Origin: Bacillota bacterium
GTDB lineage: Bacteria; Bacillota; Bacilli; Lactobacillales; Aerococcaceae
Direction of reading: 5' to 3'
Assembly: GCA_023442905.1 (NCBI GenBank)
Contig: JAEZWY010000062.1
Coordinates: forward strand, 1 to 11,253
Length of the DNA stretch: 11,253 bases
Below the pieces are notes generated by a model. It did not search any database and was not told where the DNA came from. It worked only from the letters and a program-made list of their open reading frames with translations. The number at the start of each line of letters is the position of its first letter. The first letter of the stretch is position 1. Made by a program: the position numbers and the translations under genes. This document shows positions 1-7,025 of this stretch, one piece after another.

Positions 1-1
1 G

Positions 2-97
2 CCTATTATTGGCCAATCAGTTACTAATTTACGCGACCAACTACCACAAGCTGAGAGAGATGATGTCCGGATTTCAGGATTCACATTAGATCTATAA
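2..97 (+). CDS. 3' end of an unidentified protein gene (partial)
   Basis: An open frame enters from the left edge and ends at TAA 95-97, giving the last 31 residues of a protein that finishes in RISGFTLDL. The stretch is rich in charged and polar residues (RDQLPQAERDDVR) and has no membrane segment. I do not recognise the family from so short a tail. The next gene starts 36 bases after the stop. I see no terminator between them, so the two are probably co-transcribed. The call as a real gene rests on the open frame running to the edge, plausible codon use and the tight spacing to a well-supported gene. Confidence 0.55.
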   Translation, partial: PIIGQSVTNLRDQLPQAERDDVRISGFTLDL

Positions 98-133
98 CCA
101 TTGAAAATAAATACTTATTAGGGAGGGGAAATC

Positions 134-667
134 ATGGGTAAAATAGCCTTAAGTATTGTACAGAGTGTAGATGGGTATATCGCTGACTTGGATGATCAGT
201 TTGATTTTATTGAAGGTGTTCCTGGACCGCAATTAACGGATGTATCAACCAGTGATTCACCGTATTCATTGGAAACCTTTTTCGATATGTATGACATTAT
301 TGTAATGGGACACCAATCTTATAAAATTGGCTTTGCAGCAGACTTTCCAAGTAAAACAATTTATGTGGTTACAAATGAAAAACGCCCTAATGAAGGTAAT
401 ATCCATTTTGTCAAACCAGGTCAAATTGTTAAATTAATGCTAGCTAAGAAAAAGCAAGGCCATCATATTTACCTATATGGCGGGGGAGTTGTATTGAAGC
501 CATTTATGGCAGCTAATGCGATAGATGAATACATTATCGGGACCGTACCAATTATTTTAGGTAAAGGTAAACCTTTATTCTATGAACTAGATGAAAGTAT
601 CCCATTACAATTAGACCAAGTAGACGTGATGGGTGGGTTAACCATTCATATTTATCACAGACGCTAA
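134..667 (+). CDS. Dihydrofolate reductase family protein (RibD C-terminal-like)
   Basis: A 177-residue cytoplasmic protein of the DHFR/RibD C-terminal fold, similar in layout to Bacillus YwjB/YyaP-type proteins. The N-terminus reads KIALSIVQSVDGYIAD (residues 3-18), the strand-loop that opens this fold. DIIVMGHQSYKIG (54-66) and TIYVVTNE (75-82) form the nucleotide-binding core. YGGGVVLKPF (115-124) matches the glycine-rich NADPH loop. VPIILGKGKPLF (138-149) is the typical C-terminal family motif. These proteins are presumed NAD(P)H-dependent reductases; the substrate is unknown and true folate reduction is unlikely. The ATG at 134 follows a strong GGAGGGG at 122-128. A strong terminator follows the stop. 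The fold is clear; the specific function is not. Confidence 0.85.
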   Translation: MGKIALSIVQSVDGYIADLDDQFDFIEGVPGPQLTDVSTSDSPYSLETFFDMYDIIVMGHQSYKIGFAADFPSKTIYVVTNEKRPNEGNIHFVKPGQIVKLMLAKKKQGHHIYLYGGGVVLKPFMAANAIDEYIIGTVPIILGKGKPLFYELDESIPLQLDQVDVMGGLTIHIYHRR

Positions 668-691
668 AATAAGATATTAATCAAATAAATG

Positions 692-740
692 TACCTATGT
701 TTAACGCATGAACAATGTTGTTGAATATAGGTATTTTTTT
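692..740 (+). terminator. Rho-independent terminator of the reductase-family gene
   Basis: A 14-bp stem (692-705 with 720-733, two G-U pairs) and a 14-base loop are followed by seven T residues at 734-740. It lies 25 bases after the stop of the reductase-family gene and insulates it from the PTS operon. Confidence 0.85.
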
Positions 741-831
741 GTATTTAACATATCAATATCGCTTGTTTTGAGAAAGAAATATACATTTTTAATGGTAGGA
801 TAATAGATAACTTTCAACTAGTCACATGTTT

Positions 832-851
832 ATGTCCAAACGTAAAGACAT
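832..851. promoter_or_regulatory. Candidate operator palindrome upstream of the PTS operon
   Basis: ATGTC (832-836) and GACAT (847-851) flank a self-complementary ACGT at 840-843, giving a 20-bp imperfect palindrome with 7 of 10 positions symmetric. Its centre is about 43 bases upstream of the start of the -10 box. This is a position where a PRD-type activator of the MtlR/LicR class could contact RNA polymerase. The palindrome is visible in the sequence; assigning it to the adjacent regulator is inference. Confidence 0.4.
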
Positions 852-873
852 GAGATGTTATTTAAAATAAAGA

Positions 874-887
874 TGTAAGCGCTATAA
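874..887. promoter_or_regulatory. cre-like CcpA site overlapping the -10 of the PTS operon
   Basis: TGTAAGCGCTATAA matches the catabolite-responsive element consensus TGWAANCGNTNWCA at all but one fixed position (A in place of the late C). It overlaps the -10 box, a classic position for CcpA repression of sugar operons in Bacillota. Binding is inferred. Confidence 0.6.
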
Positions 888-888
888 T
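883..888 (+). promoter_or_regulatory. -10 box (TATAAT) of the PTS operon promoter
   Basis: A perfect TATAAT at 883-888 lies about 22 bases upstream of the regulator's start codon. The region 17 bases upstream (about 860-865, ATTTAA) is a poor -35. This is typical of activator-dependent promoters and agrees with the palindrome further upstream. Confidence 0.55.
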
Positions 889-910
889 TATTGATAAGTT
901 GGTGATATGG

Positions 911-2422
911 ATGAGTATAACAAATGTAAATCAGAAATTAATTGACTATTTGATTGAACATGGAGACTTCGTTTTAGGACAAGAATTATCGCATCATTTT
1001 AAAGTATCAACAAAGACTATTTATCGCAGAATTAAACAAATTCGAGAAGAGTTAGGGGAGGAGATTGTTGAAAGTGATCGGACTAAAGGATATAAGCTCA
1101 ATTTAAAAAAGTATATCAGTGTGGTGAATAGTATTTATGCAAATGATGAAATGGCATTGTCAGTCGAAGGTAGACGGCTCTCAATTTTGTACCATTTATT
1201 GATTTCCGCACCTAAACCATACACAATTTCAAAATTTTCTAGTCAATTTTTTGTAAGTCAATCTTCAATAGTCAATGATCTTGAAGCAATTGAAGAACGA
1301 TTACAGGGTAGTCATTTAATCCTAAAAAAGAATAATTTAGGGACTGCCATACATGGCGAAGAAAAATATATCAGAAAAGAACTGATGCATTTACTCAATA
1401 GACTAATTGCGAATGCCGATACATCATTTCAAAATACCTTGAATATAAATCAAGATTCTATCGAATTTTTAAGTCAAGAATTCGATGAGCAATCAGTAGC
1501 TAAAATTAAAAGAATCCTGGATTGTGCGCATAAGCGATTAGGTTACCAAATTGAGAATCCTTATTATATTAATTTATTGACCCACTTGTTGATTCTAATG
1601 AACCGAACAGAAAATCCAGTGAATGCTTCAACTAAGGTCGCTTTTAATCATGAGGTGGTGAATCAAAAGAAATATACGATTGCTGAAATGATTATTCGCG
1701 AGATGGCAGCAGAATTTAATTTATCCATCGATAATTCGGAAATAGGCTATGTATATGCCTTCCTTATTTCAACTAGAAGGATTGATGACATTGATTTTAT
1801 TGAACCACTAGGAAATCTAGAAATTATTAGTAATTCATTGGTGAATTCCTATGTTTCAGACTTAATTAGAGAAATGGAAAGTAAACTGGAAATTTGTTTT
1901 TCAGAAGATGAAATCCTTGTAAAGTCACTTATTCAACACACACAACCTATGTTAAATCGGGTGAAATATCATGTTGTGATAGTAAATCCATTAACTGAAG
2001 ATGTGAAAAAACACTTTACAACCACCTTTAAATTGCTGGCAGATATCTTAGCCAGTATTCATGAAAACTATAAAATTGAAAAACTATCTGATGATGAGAT
2101 TGCTTATATCACCCTTTATTTTCAAAATGCCATCGAGAAGTCTACTAGAATCTTTAACATTTTAATTGTTTGTTCTACTGGCATCGGGTCATCGCATTTC
2201 TTAAAAACAAGGGTGGAAAATAATTTTCCCTTATTCAATATTGTGGATGTCATATCATCCAATGAAATATTTAACTATAAGACATCGGAGATTGACTTTG
2301 TTTTGACAACGGTCAATTTGCCACAAATGAGTATTCCCCATTTATTGATCGGTGCTTTGCTAGATAAGGCGGACATTAATATCATTAAGCAATTTATTAA
2401 AAGCAACTTTGGAGGACGTTAA
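911..2422 (+). CDS. PRD-containing transcriptional activator (BglG/MtlR-LicR type) with EIIB-like C-terminus
   Basis: A PTS-controlled DNA-binding regulator of 503 residues. Domains in order: N-terminal winged HTH (about 5-52), second Mga-like HTH (about 84-160, ISKFSSQFFVSQSSIVNDLEA), PRD1 (about 190-295), PRD2 (about 305-412) and an EIIB-like domain (about 413-500) with a P-loop cysteine C421 in VCSTGIGSS. Each PRD keeps its first histidine (H225 in LLTHLL, H343 in IQHTQP). The second, expected after EIxYxxx, is F284 in PRD1 and Y403 in PRD2. No EIIA domain follows, although many relatives carry one; a separate EIIA gene starts 2 bases after the stop. I chose ATG 911 over the TTG at 899 because GGTGAT (901-906) pairs perfectly with the 16S tail at a suitable distance. 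It probably activates its own operon in response to substrate flux. Confidence 0.88.
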   Translation: MSITNVNQKLIDYLIEHGDFVLGQELSHHFKVSTKTIYRRIKQIREELGEEIVESDRTKGYKLNLKKYISVVNSIYANDEMALSVEGRRLSILYHLLISAPKPYTISKFSSQFFVSQSSIVNDLEAIEERLQGSHLILKKNNLGTAIHGEEKYIRKELMHLLNRLIANADTSFQNTLNINQDSIEFLSQEFDEQSVAKIKRILDCAHKRLGYQIENPYYINLLTHLLILMNRTENPVNASTKVAFNHEVVNQKKYTIAEMIIREMAAEFNLSIDNSEIGYVYAFLISTRRIDDIDFIEPLGNLEIISNSLVNSYVSDLIREMESKLEICFSEDEILVKSLIQHTQPMLNRVKYHVVIVNPLTEDVKKHFTTTFKLLADILASIHENYKIEKLSDDEIAYITLYFQNAIEKSTRIFNILIVCSTGIGSSHFLKTRVENNFPLFNIVDVISSNEIFNYKTSEIDFVLTTVNLPQMSIPHLLIGALLDKADINIIKQFIKSNFGGR

Positions 2423-2424
2423 CT

Positions 2425-2871
2425 ATGGATATGAATGAATTTTTATCAAAAGAACTCATCGTTTTAGATTTGAAAGCAACTTCAAAAGCAGATGCTATTC
2501 AAAAGTTATGTGAAAGGCTGTATGCCGAAGATTGTATTACCGACGTAGATAAGTTTGTTGCAGATGTGTATGAAAGAGAGGCGGAGGGAGAAACAGGTAT
2601 CGGACAAGGTATCGCTATTCCACATGGAAAATCAGAAAATGTGCTTAAAACTAGTTTGGCTATTGGGAGAACAGAAACAATTGATTGGGAAGGAGAAGAA
2701 CATCAAGAAGTGACAATCATCATCTTATTTGCTGTCAGATTAGTCGATAATACATCTGTTCATTTAAAACTCTTATCTCAAGTTGCATCCAAATTAGGCC
2801 ATGATGAAAGTCTTGAAATGCTAAAGACGGCAAAGAATGCAGAAGATATTATCAATATATTTGTAGATTAA
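2425..2871 (+). CDS. PTS EIIA component, fructose/mannitol (PtsN-like) family
   Basis: A 148-residue cytoplasmic phosphocarrier that takes phosphate from HPr-His and passes it to the EIIB encoded next. The active-site histidine is H67 in GIGQGIAIPHGKS (58-70), the signature of the EIIA-fructose family. Further typical stretches are TIIILFAVR (97-105) and HLKLLSQVASKL (113-124). The length equals the usual single-domain EIIA. The ATG at 2425 follows GGAGG at 2411-2415, inside the end of the regulator gene, so translation is probably coupled. The EIIA may also phosphorylate the regulator's PRD or EIIB-like domains, but this is inference. Confidence 0.93.
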   Translation: MDMNEFLSKELIVLDLKATSKADAIQKLCERLYAEDCITDVDKFVADVYEREAEGETGIGQGIAIPHGKSENVLKTSLAIGRTETIDWEGEEHQEVTIIILFAVRLVDNTSVHLKLLSQVASKLGHDESLEMLKTAKNAEDIINIFVD

Positions 2872-2884
2872 GGAGGAACTATCG

Positions 2885-3199
2885 ATGAAATTAGTTGCAG
2901 TTGTAGCGTGTACTTCGGGGATTGCCCATACGTATATCGCCAAGGAAAAATTAATTAGTGCCGCAGAAAAAAGGGGTCACGAGATTCGGGTAGAAACACA
3001 AGGAACAATTGGTATCGAGGGAGAGCTCACAAAAGAAGAAATTGACCAAGCTGACTTGGTGATTATGGCAACAGATATTCAGACATCTGGAAACGAGCGA
3101 TTTGAACATAAAAAGATTATGAAAGTACCTACAAATGTCGCGGTTAAAGCTGCAGGACAATTAATTGAAAAAATCGAAAGCCAACTTGTAGAGGAGTGA
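2885..3199 (+). CDS. PTS EIIB component, fructose family
   Basis: A 104-residue cytoplasmic phosphocarrier. The phospho-cysteine is C9 in VVACTSGIAHTYIAKEKL, followed by GHEIRVETQG (31-40) and ADLVIMATD (56-64), which define the fructose-type EIIB. The usual CPTGIAHT loop here reads CTSGIAHT, a small variation next to the active cysteine. It accepts phosphate from the EIIA and donates it to the sugar bound by EIIC. The start ATG 2885 has a perfect AGGAGG at 2871-2876, overlapping the EIIA stop codon. It is a stand-alone protein, not fused to EIIC as in FruA-type permeases. Confidence 0.93.
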   Translation: MKLVAVVACTSGIAHTYIAKEKLISAAEKRGHEIRVETQGTIGIEGELTKEEIDQADLVIMATDIQTSGNERFEHKKIMKVPTNVAVKAAGQLIEKIESQLVEE

Positions 3200-3203
3200 G
3201 GAC

Positions 3204-4301
3204 ATGAAACGGATTGGTAATGAGTTAAAGCGGCATGCACTGACCGCAATTAGTTATATGTTGCCATTGGTTGTTGCTTCAGGTTTATTAATTGCTATCG
3301 GGAATTTGATGGGTGGTCAGGTTATTGAGGATTATACGCAATCCTTTACCATTGCGAGTGCGCTAACTAGTTTAGGTGTTATGGGAATGGGCTTACTATC
3401 ACCATTTATTGCCGGATATATTTCTTATTCTATTGCTGAACGGCCAGGTATTGCACCAGGATTCCTTATGGGATTAATTGCCAATGCACTTGGTGCAGGG
3501 TTCTTAGGTGGTATGGTAGGTGGTTATTTAGTTGGTTATTTTGTTTTATGGATGAGATTAAAGTGGAAAGTACCAAAGTGGGCAGATGGTTTAATGCCTA
3601 TGATGATTATTCCAACGATTTCTGCCATTGTGGTTGGATTGTTTATGTTCTTTGTGGTTGGAGGTCCGATTGCTTGGTTGACTGAACAATTAATTATTTA
3701 CTTAGAAAGTTTAGACGAATCTTCACGGATAGTTTATGGCTTTATCTTTGGAGTTCTTGGTGCCTTTGATTTTGGGGGACCAATTAGTAAGGTGCCAAAC
3801 TTAATGGCGGATGGCTTATTACTTGAAGGAATTATGGAACCAGAAGCTATAAAAGTTATTGGCGCTATGGTCCCACCTATTGGGGTAACCTTTGGCTGGT
3901 TACTATCAAAAGTAGCGAAAAAACCAATTTATACAAAAGTTGAGGAAGATGCTATTAAAGTAGCTTTTCCAATGGGATTAACAATGATCACTGAAGGGGT
4001 AATTCCGATTGCAATGAATGACCTGTTAAGAACAGTATTTGCTTGTTCAATGGGGACTGGCGTCGCAGGTGCAATTAACTTTTATTTCCAAAATGGGTCA
4101 CCAGTGCCATCAGGAGGAGTCTTTGTGATCCCAGCAATGACTAAGCCACTAGTTGCAGTCGCGGCCTTACTTGCTGGATCTGTGGTGACTGGGATTATCC
4201 TGGTATTCATTAAGAAGAAAATTTCCCCAGAAGAATATGAAAATATTGCGGTAGTCGAAGAAGAAGAATTAGACTTGTCACAATTTAATATTGAAGGTTA
4301 A
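3204..4301 (+). CDS. PTS EIIC permease component, fructose family
   Basis: A 365-residue polytopic membrane protein that moves the sugar across the membrane and presents it for phosphorylation. Hydrophobic segments lie at about 15-36, 52-76, 84-117, 128-152, 176-192, 214-235, 255-280 and 308-336. Family motifs include GAFDFGGPISKVPN (186-199), GAMVPPIGVTFG (220-231) and LTMITEGVIPIAMND (259-273), the conserved ITEG-type substrate loop of fructose EIIC. The C-terminus is a short acidic cytoplasmic tail (VEEEELDLSQ). The gap to the EIIB gene is only 4 bases, and GAGGAG at 3191-3196 serves as ribosome site. Substrate specificity cannot be read from the sequence; fructose, a hexitol or another ketose are possible. 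Confidence 0.92.
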   Translation: MKRIGNELKRHALTAISYMLPLVVASGLLIAIGNLMGGQVIEDYTQSFTIASALTSLGVMGMGLLSPFIAGYISYSIAERPGIAPGFLMGLIANALGAGFLGGMVGGYLVGYFVLWMRLKWKVPKWADGLMPMMIIPTISAIVVGLFMFFVVGGPIAWLTEQLIIYLESLDESSRIVYGFIFGVLGAFDFGGPISKVPNLMADGLLLEGIMEPEAIKVIGAMVPPIGVTFGWLLSKVAKKPIYTKVEEDAIKVAFPMGLTMITEGVIPIAMNDLLRTVFACSMGTGVAGAINFYFQNGSPVPSGGVFVIPAMTKPLVAVAALLAGSVVTGIILVFIKKKISPEEYENIAVVEEEELDLSQFNIEG

Positions 4302-4322
4302 ATCGAAAGGAAGTAATCCATT

Positions 4323-5189
4323 ATGTTAATTACAATGTCAGAAATGCTAAAAGTTGCTAAAGAAAATCAATTTGCCGTGGGTGCCTATAATATTTCCGAT
4401 GCGAATATTTTTAAAGCTGTTGTAGAAAAAGCAGAAGAATTATCAGCGCCTGCGATTATCGCTATTCATCCAGATGAACTAAGTTTCATTACCAATGAGT
4501 TTATTGCTTATATCAAAGCACGAACAGAAAATAGCAAAGTACCTTTTGTCCTTCATTTAGATCATGGTGGTTCATTAAAAGATGTGATTAATGCGATTAG
4601 TTGTGGTTTTACTTCGGTAATGATCGATGGGTCCCATTTAACATACGAAGAGAATATTGAAATCACCAAAAAAGCGGCAGAAATTGCACATGCTGTTGGG
4701 GTTTCCGTTGAAGGTGAATTGGGTACAATTGGAGACACAGGGACATCTATAGAAGGTGGGGTAACTGAAATTACTTACACTGTTCCTGCTGAAGCAGATA
4801 ATTTTATTCAACGTACAGGAATTGATACCTTAGCAATTGCAATTGGGACAGCCCACGGTATTTATCCGAAAGATTTTGTGCCAAAATTAAAATTAGATAT
4901 TTTAGAAGAAGTAAGTAACTTAGTAGATACCCCATTAGTCTTACATGGTGGTTCATCAAATTCAGATACTGAGATTGCGCAAGCAGTTGAAATTGGTATT
5001 CAAAAAATCAATATCTCTAGTGATACCAAAAAAGCATACTTTAAACGACTACAAGAATTGTTAGATTCAGACGTGATGTGGGAACCTAATGCATTGTTCC
5101 CTCCATGTATCGAATCTGCTAAAGAAGTAGTGGACCATAAGATGAACTTATTCAATTCTGTTAACAAAGCCAGCCTATATTATAGTTAG
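4323..5189 (+). CDS. Class II ketose-bisphosphate aldolase, first of two
   Basis: A 288-residue zinc-dependent aldolase of the FbaA/GatY/KbaY family, which splits fructose- or tagatose-1,6-bisphosphate (or a related ketose phosphate) into dihydroxyacetone phosphate and an aldehyde. HLDHG (78-82) supplies catalytic D80 and zinc ligand H81. VEGELGTIG (129-137) follows. GTAHG supplies H178, LHGGSS supplies H208, and INISSD (229-234) carries N230 of the phosphate-binding end. All expected metal and catalytic positions are present, so it should be active. The start ATG 4323 has AAAGGA at 4306-4311. It lies 21 bases after the EIIC gene and 10 bases before a second, divergent aldolase. The assignment to tagatose- versus fructose-bisphosphate is not decidable here. 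Confidence 0.9.
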   Translation: MLITMSEMLKVAKENQFAVGAYNISDANIFKAVVEKAEELSAPAIIAIHPDELSFITNEFIAYIKARTENSKVPFVLHLDHGGSLKDVINAISCGFTSVMIDGSHLTYEENIEITKKAAEIAHAVGVSVEGELGTIGDTGTSIEGGVTEITYTVPAEADNFIQRTGIDTLAIAIGTAHGIYPKDFVPKLKLDILEEVSNLVDTPLVLHGGSSNSDTEIAQAVEIGIQKINISSDTKKAYFKRLQELLDSDVMWEPNALFPPCIESAKEVVDHKMNLFNSVNKASLYYS

Positions 5190-5199
5190 GAGTAGTTTT

Positions 5200-6021
5200 A
5201 TGCCATTGGTCAGCTTAAATGAAGTGTTACCAGGAGCAAAAAAGGGTAAGTATGCAATTCCCGCTTTCAATGTCGTGAGTTTTGAAATGATTATTGCTGC
5301 CATAGAAGCAGCGGAAGCATTACAAATACCTATTATTATTGAATATACAGAAGATGATGGTAAACGGATACCGTTAGAATATATTGGACATTTTGCAAGT
5401 ACATTAGCGAAAGATGCCTCTGTTCCTATTTGTGTCCATTTAGACCATGGACGAACTTTTTCCGGAATTGTAAAGGCAATAAAAAGTGGTTATTCGTCAG
5501 TAATGTTCGATGGGTCTGCTTTAGCTTTTGAGGATAATATAGAACAAACTAAGCATGTAGTGAATATTGCTCATGCATTAGGGGTTAGTGTGGAAGCAGA
5601 ATTGGGTACAATAGAGTCAGGAGAACAACACTATACGGATGTGAAATTAGTAGATACTTTTACAAGAAAAACAGGTGTTGATGCTTTAGCAATCTCGATT
5701 GGTACTGAACATGGGGTATATAGCCATAAACCTGAAATAGACGTTAACCGTATTGAAGAAATTGCAACTGTGACCAAAACACCGCTTGTCATGCATGGTG
5801 GTTCTGGATTAGATCCAGCTATATATCCCCGTGTGATTCAAGCAGGGATTTCAAAAATCAATTACTATTCTGCTATGTCTAATAAGGTTTTAACGCAAAT
5901 TATGAAAGACTTGAAAGAGAAGCAGAAGCAAGAAAATATCTACTTACAGGACTTTATTGATCTAGAATTAGCTTATTTCACTAGTGAAATGAAAGCAGTT
6001 ATTCAGCAATTTAGACCTTAA
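5200..6021 (+). CDS. Class II ketose-bisphosphate aldolase, second of two
   Basis: A 273-residue aldolase of the same family as its upstream neighbour but clearly divergent, so it is not a recent duplicate. HLDHG (80-84) gives catalytic D82 and zinc ligand H83. VEAELGTIES (131-140) follows, GTEHG gives H171 and MHGGSG gives H199. The phosphate-binding segment reads KINYYSAMS (219-227, N221), where the first enzyme has KINISSD, suggesting a different phosphate or sugar fit. The key residues are intact, so catalysis is expected. TAGGAG at 5187-5192 overlaps the stop of the first aldolase and precedes ATG 5200. It is the last gene of the operon. It may act on a different stereoisomer or form a mixed oligomer with the first aldolase; both ideas are inference. 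Confidence 0.88.
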   Translation: MPLVSLNEVLPGAKKGKYAIPAFNVVSFEMIIAAIEAAEALQIPIIIEYTEDDGKRIPLEYIGHFASTLAKDASVPICVHLDHGRTFSGIVKAIKSGYSSVMFDGSALAFEDNIEQTKHVVNIAHALGVSVEAELGTIESGEQHYTDVKLVDTFTRKTGVDALAISIGTEHGVYSHKPEIDVNRIEEIATVTKTPLVMHGGSGLDPAIYPRVIQAGISKINYYSAMSNKVLTQIMKDLKEKQKQENIYLQDFIDLELAYFTSEMKAVIQQFRP

Positions 6022-6030
6022 AAAGCTAAA

Positions 6031-6098
6031 TAAGCTAGCTTACCATGGGAACTCTCTATTAGATAAGAGACATAAATGGTTGAGCTAGCTTTTTATTT
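6031..6098. terminator. Probable bidirectional terminator between the PTS operon and the phosphatase gene
   Basis: AAGCTAGCT (6032-6040) pairs with AGCTAGCTT (6083-6091), extended by ACCAT (6042-6046) with ATGGT (6076-6080) across a small bulge. An inner TCTCT/AGAGA hairpin (6053-6057 with 6066-6070) sits in between. A T-rich run follows on the + strand (6090-6098), and on the other side AAAAA before GCTA (6020-6024) gives a U run for the - strand gene. Confidence 0.75.
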
Positions 6099-6119
6099 TA
6101 TTATTTTTAAAATAGTCAG

Positions 6120-6791
6120 TTAAACTTGGTTAAATTCTTCAAGTTCGTAAGCACCTTTAGTATAGACAACATGAGCATAATGGCCGTAATCTAAGTCTTC
6201 TTTTAGGTCAAATTCAGGAAGTACTTCATGTAAGAAGAAGCGAATAGGCATGTCGTGGCTGATGATTAAAACATTGATATCTTTTTTCTGGGTTTCCATA
6301 CGGACTTCTAAGGCATCGTCATGGATATCCAACATGGCCTCTTCAATACGATTCCAAAATGTAATAAAGTCTTCTGAATTCCCTTCTTCGTCACGCTCAA
6401 CAAGATTTTCAATAATCAGTGGTACATATTGAGTTGAGGGAATTTGATTGATACGCATGTCGTCAACCAATTGACTAATTGACTTTGGCCACACCTTCTC
6501 AATATCTTGATCTTCTAAACCACCAAAATTATACTCTCTAAAACCTTCAACTGGAAATAGTTGAATATCATTATCTTGTTTCATTAAAATGCGTTCACCT
6601 GTTTCAACACATCGGTCTAAATCACTCGTGTAGGCTAAATCAAAAGGGACATCTGCTAGGGTATCAGCTACTTGGTCTACAACACGCATACCGATACGCG
6701 TGACCGGGGAATCCGCCCAACCTTGAATGCGTTGATCTGCGTTGGCGGTTGTTTCACCGTGGCGGACAAAGTAATAATGGATAGCTGCCAT
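6120..6791 (-). CDS. Histidine phosphatase family protein (phosphoglycerate-mutase-like)
   Basis: A 223-residue cytoplasmic protein of the histidine phosphatase (branch 1) superfamily. FVRHGETTAN (8-17) contains the phospho-accepting H11 with R10. R60 in SDLDRCVET, E86 in REYNFGG and H179 in IISHDMPIR complete the catalytic set. Members include cofactor-dependent phosphoglycerate mutases and many broad phosphatases. The length and the acidic middle segment (VERDEEGNSEDF) favour a phosphatase over a glycolytic mutase; the substrate is unknown. I chose the inner ATG (complement of 6789-6791) over the one at 6809 because AGGAG lies 8 bases upstream of it and the family motif begins directly after. 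Promoter and cre-like sequences lie upstream at 6834-6870. The gene converges on the aldolase operon. Confidence 0.9.
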   Translation of the reverse strand: MAAIHYYFVRHGETTANADQRIQGWADSPVTRIGMRVVDQVADTLADVPFDLAYTSDLDRCVETGERILMKQDNDIQLFPVEGFREYNFGGLEDQDIEKVWPKSISQLVDDMRINQIPSTQYVPLIIENLVERDEEGNSEDFITFWNRIEEAMLDIHDDALEVRMETQKKDINVLIISHDMPIRFFLHEVLPEFDLKEDLDYGHYAHVVYTKGAYELEEFNQV

Positions 6792-6833
6792 AATATTCAC
6801 TCCTCTCATGTTTTGGAATTTGATGTTAACTTT

Positions 6834-6862
6834 ATTCTAGCATAATAAACGATTTATGAAAA
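6834..6862 (-). promoter_or_regulatory. Promoter of the histidine-phosphatase gene
   Basis: Read on the - strand: -35 TTTTCA (complement of 6857-6862), a 17-base spacer, and -10 TAGAAT (complement of 6834-6839) preceded by TGC, an extended -10. The box ends about 42 bases before the chosen start codon. Confidence 0.6.
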
Positions 6863-6870
6863 CGATTTCC
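6857..6870. promoter_or_regulatory. cre-like CcpA site over the phosphatase -35
   Basis: TGAAAACGATTTCC matches TGWAANCGNTNWCA except for the final base. It covers the -35 box of the - strand promoter, a position that would favour repression by CcpA. It faces away from the M20 gene, whose promoter is about 150 bases further on. Confidence 0.5.
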
Positions 6871-7016
6871 AAAATAATGCTGATATATATATTATTTTAT
6901 GAACTTAAAACTTGCTTCATTCAGTTGAGAAAGTTATTCGCATACTTAGTTCAATAAAAACGAACACCCCTGATTGAAAACTCGTGGGCAATTTGCTATT
7001 TGCTATCAGAAATTCG

Positions 7017-7025
7017 TGCTAAAAT
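7017..7025 (+). promoter_or_regulatory. Extended -10 promoter of the M20 peptidase gene
   Basis: TGC followed by TAAAAT at 7020-7025 forms an extended -10 about 55 bases before the start codon. The expected -35 position holds no good match but contains a direct repeat (TTTGCTA twice, 6992-7005). The rest of the 6810-7079 intergenic region is AT-rich and shows no gene. Confidence 0.45.

Noticed and set aside
899..910. TTG at 899 as start of the PRD regulator
   Set aside because: The GGTGAT at 901-906 is better placed as the ribosome site for ATG 911, and no site precedes 899.
2951..3160. Open frame on the - strand inside the EIIB gene
   Set aside because: It lies fully within a well-supported EIIB gene, has no ribosome site and its protein shows no recognisable motif.
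6250..6432. Short + strand frame inside the histidine-phosphatase gene
   Set aside because: It is antisense to catalytic-domain coding sequence, with low-complexity Ser-rich translation and no ribosome site.
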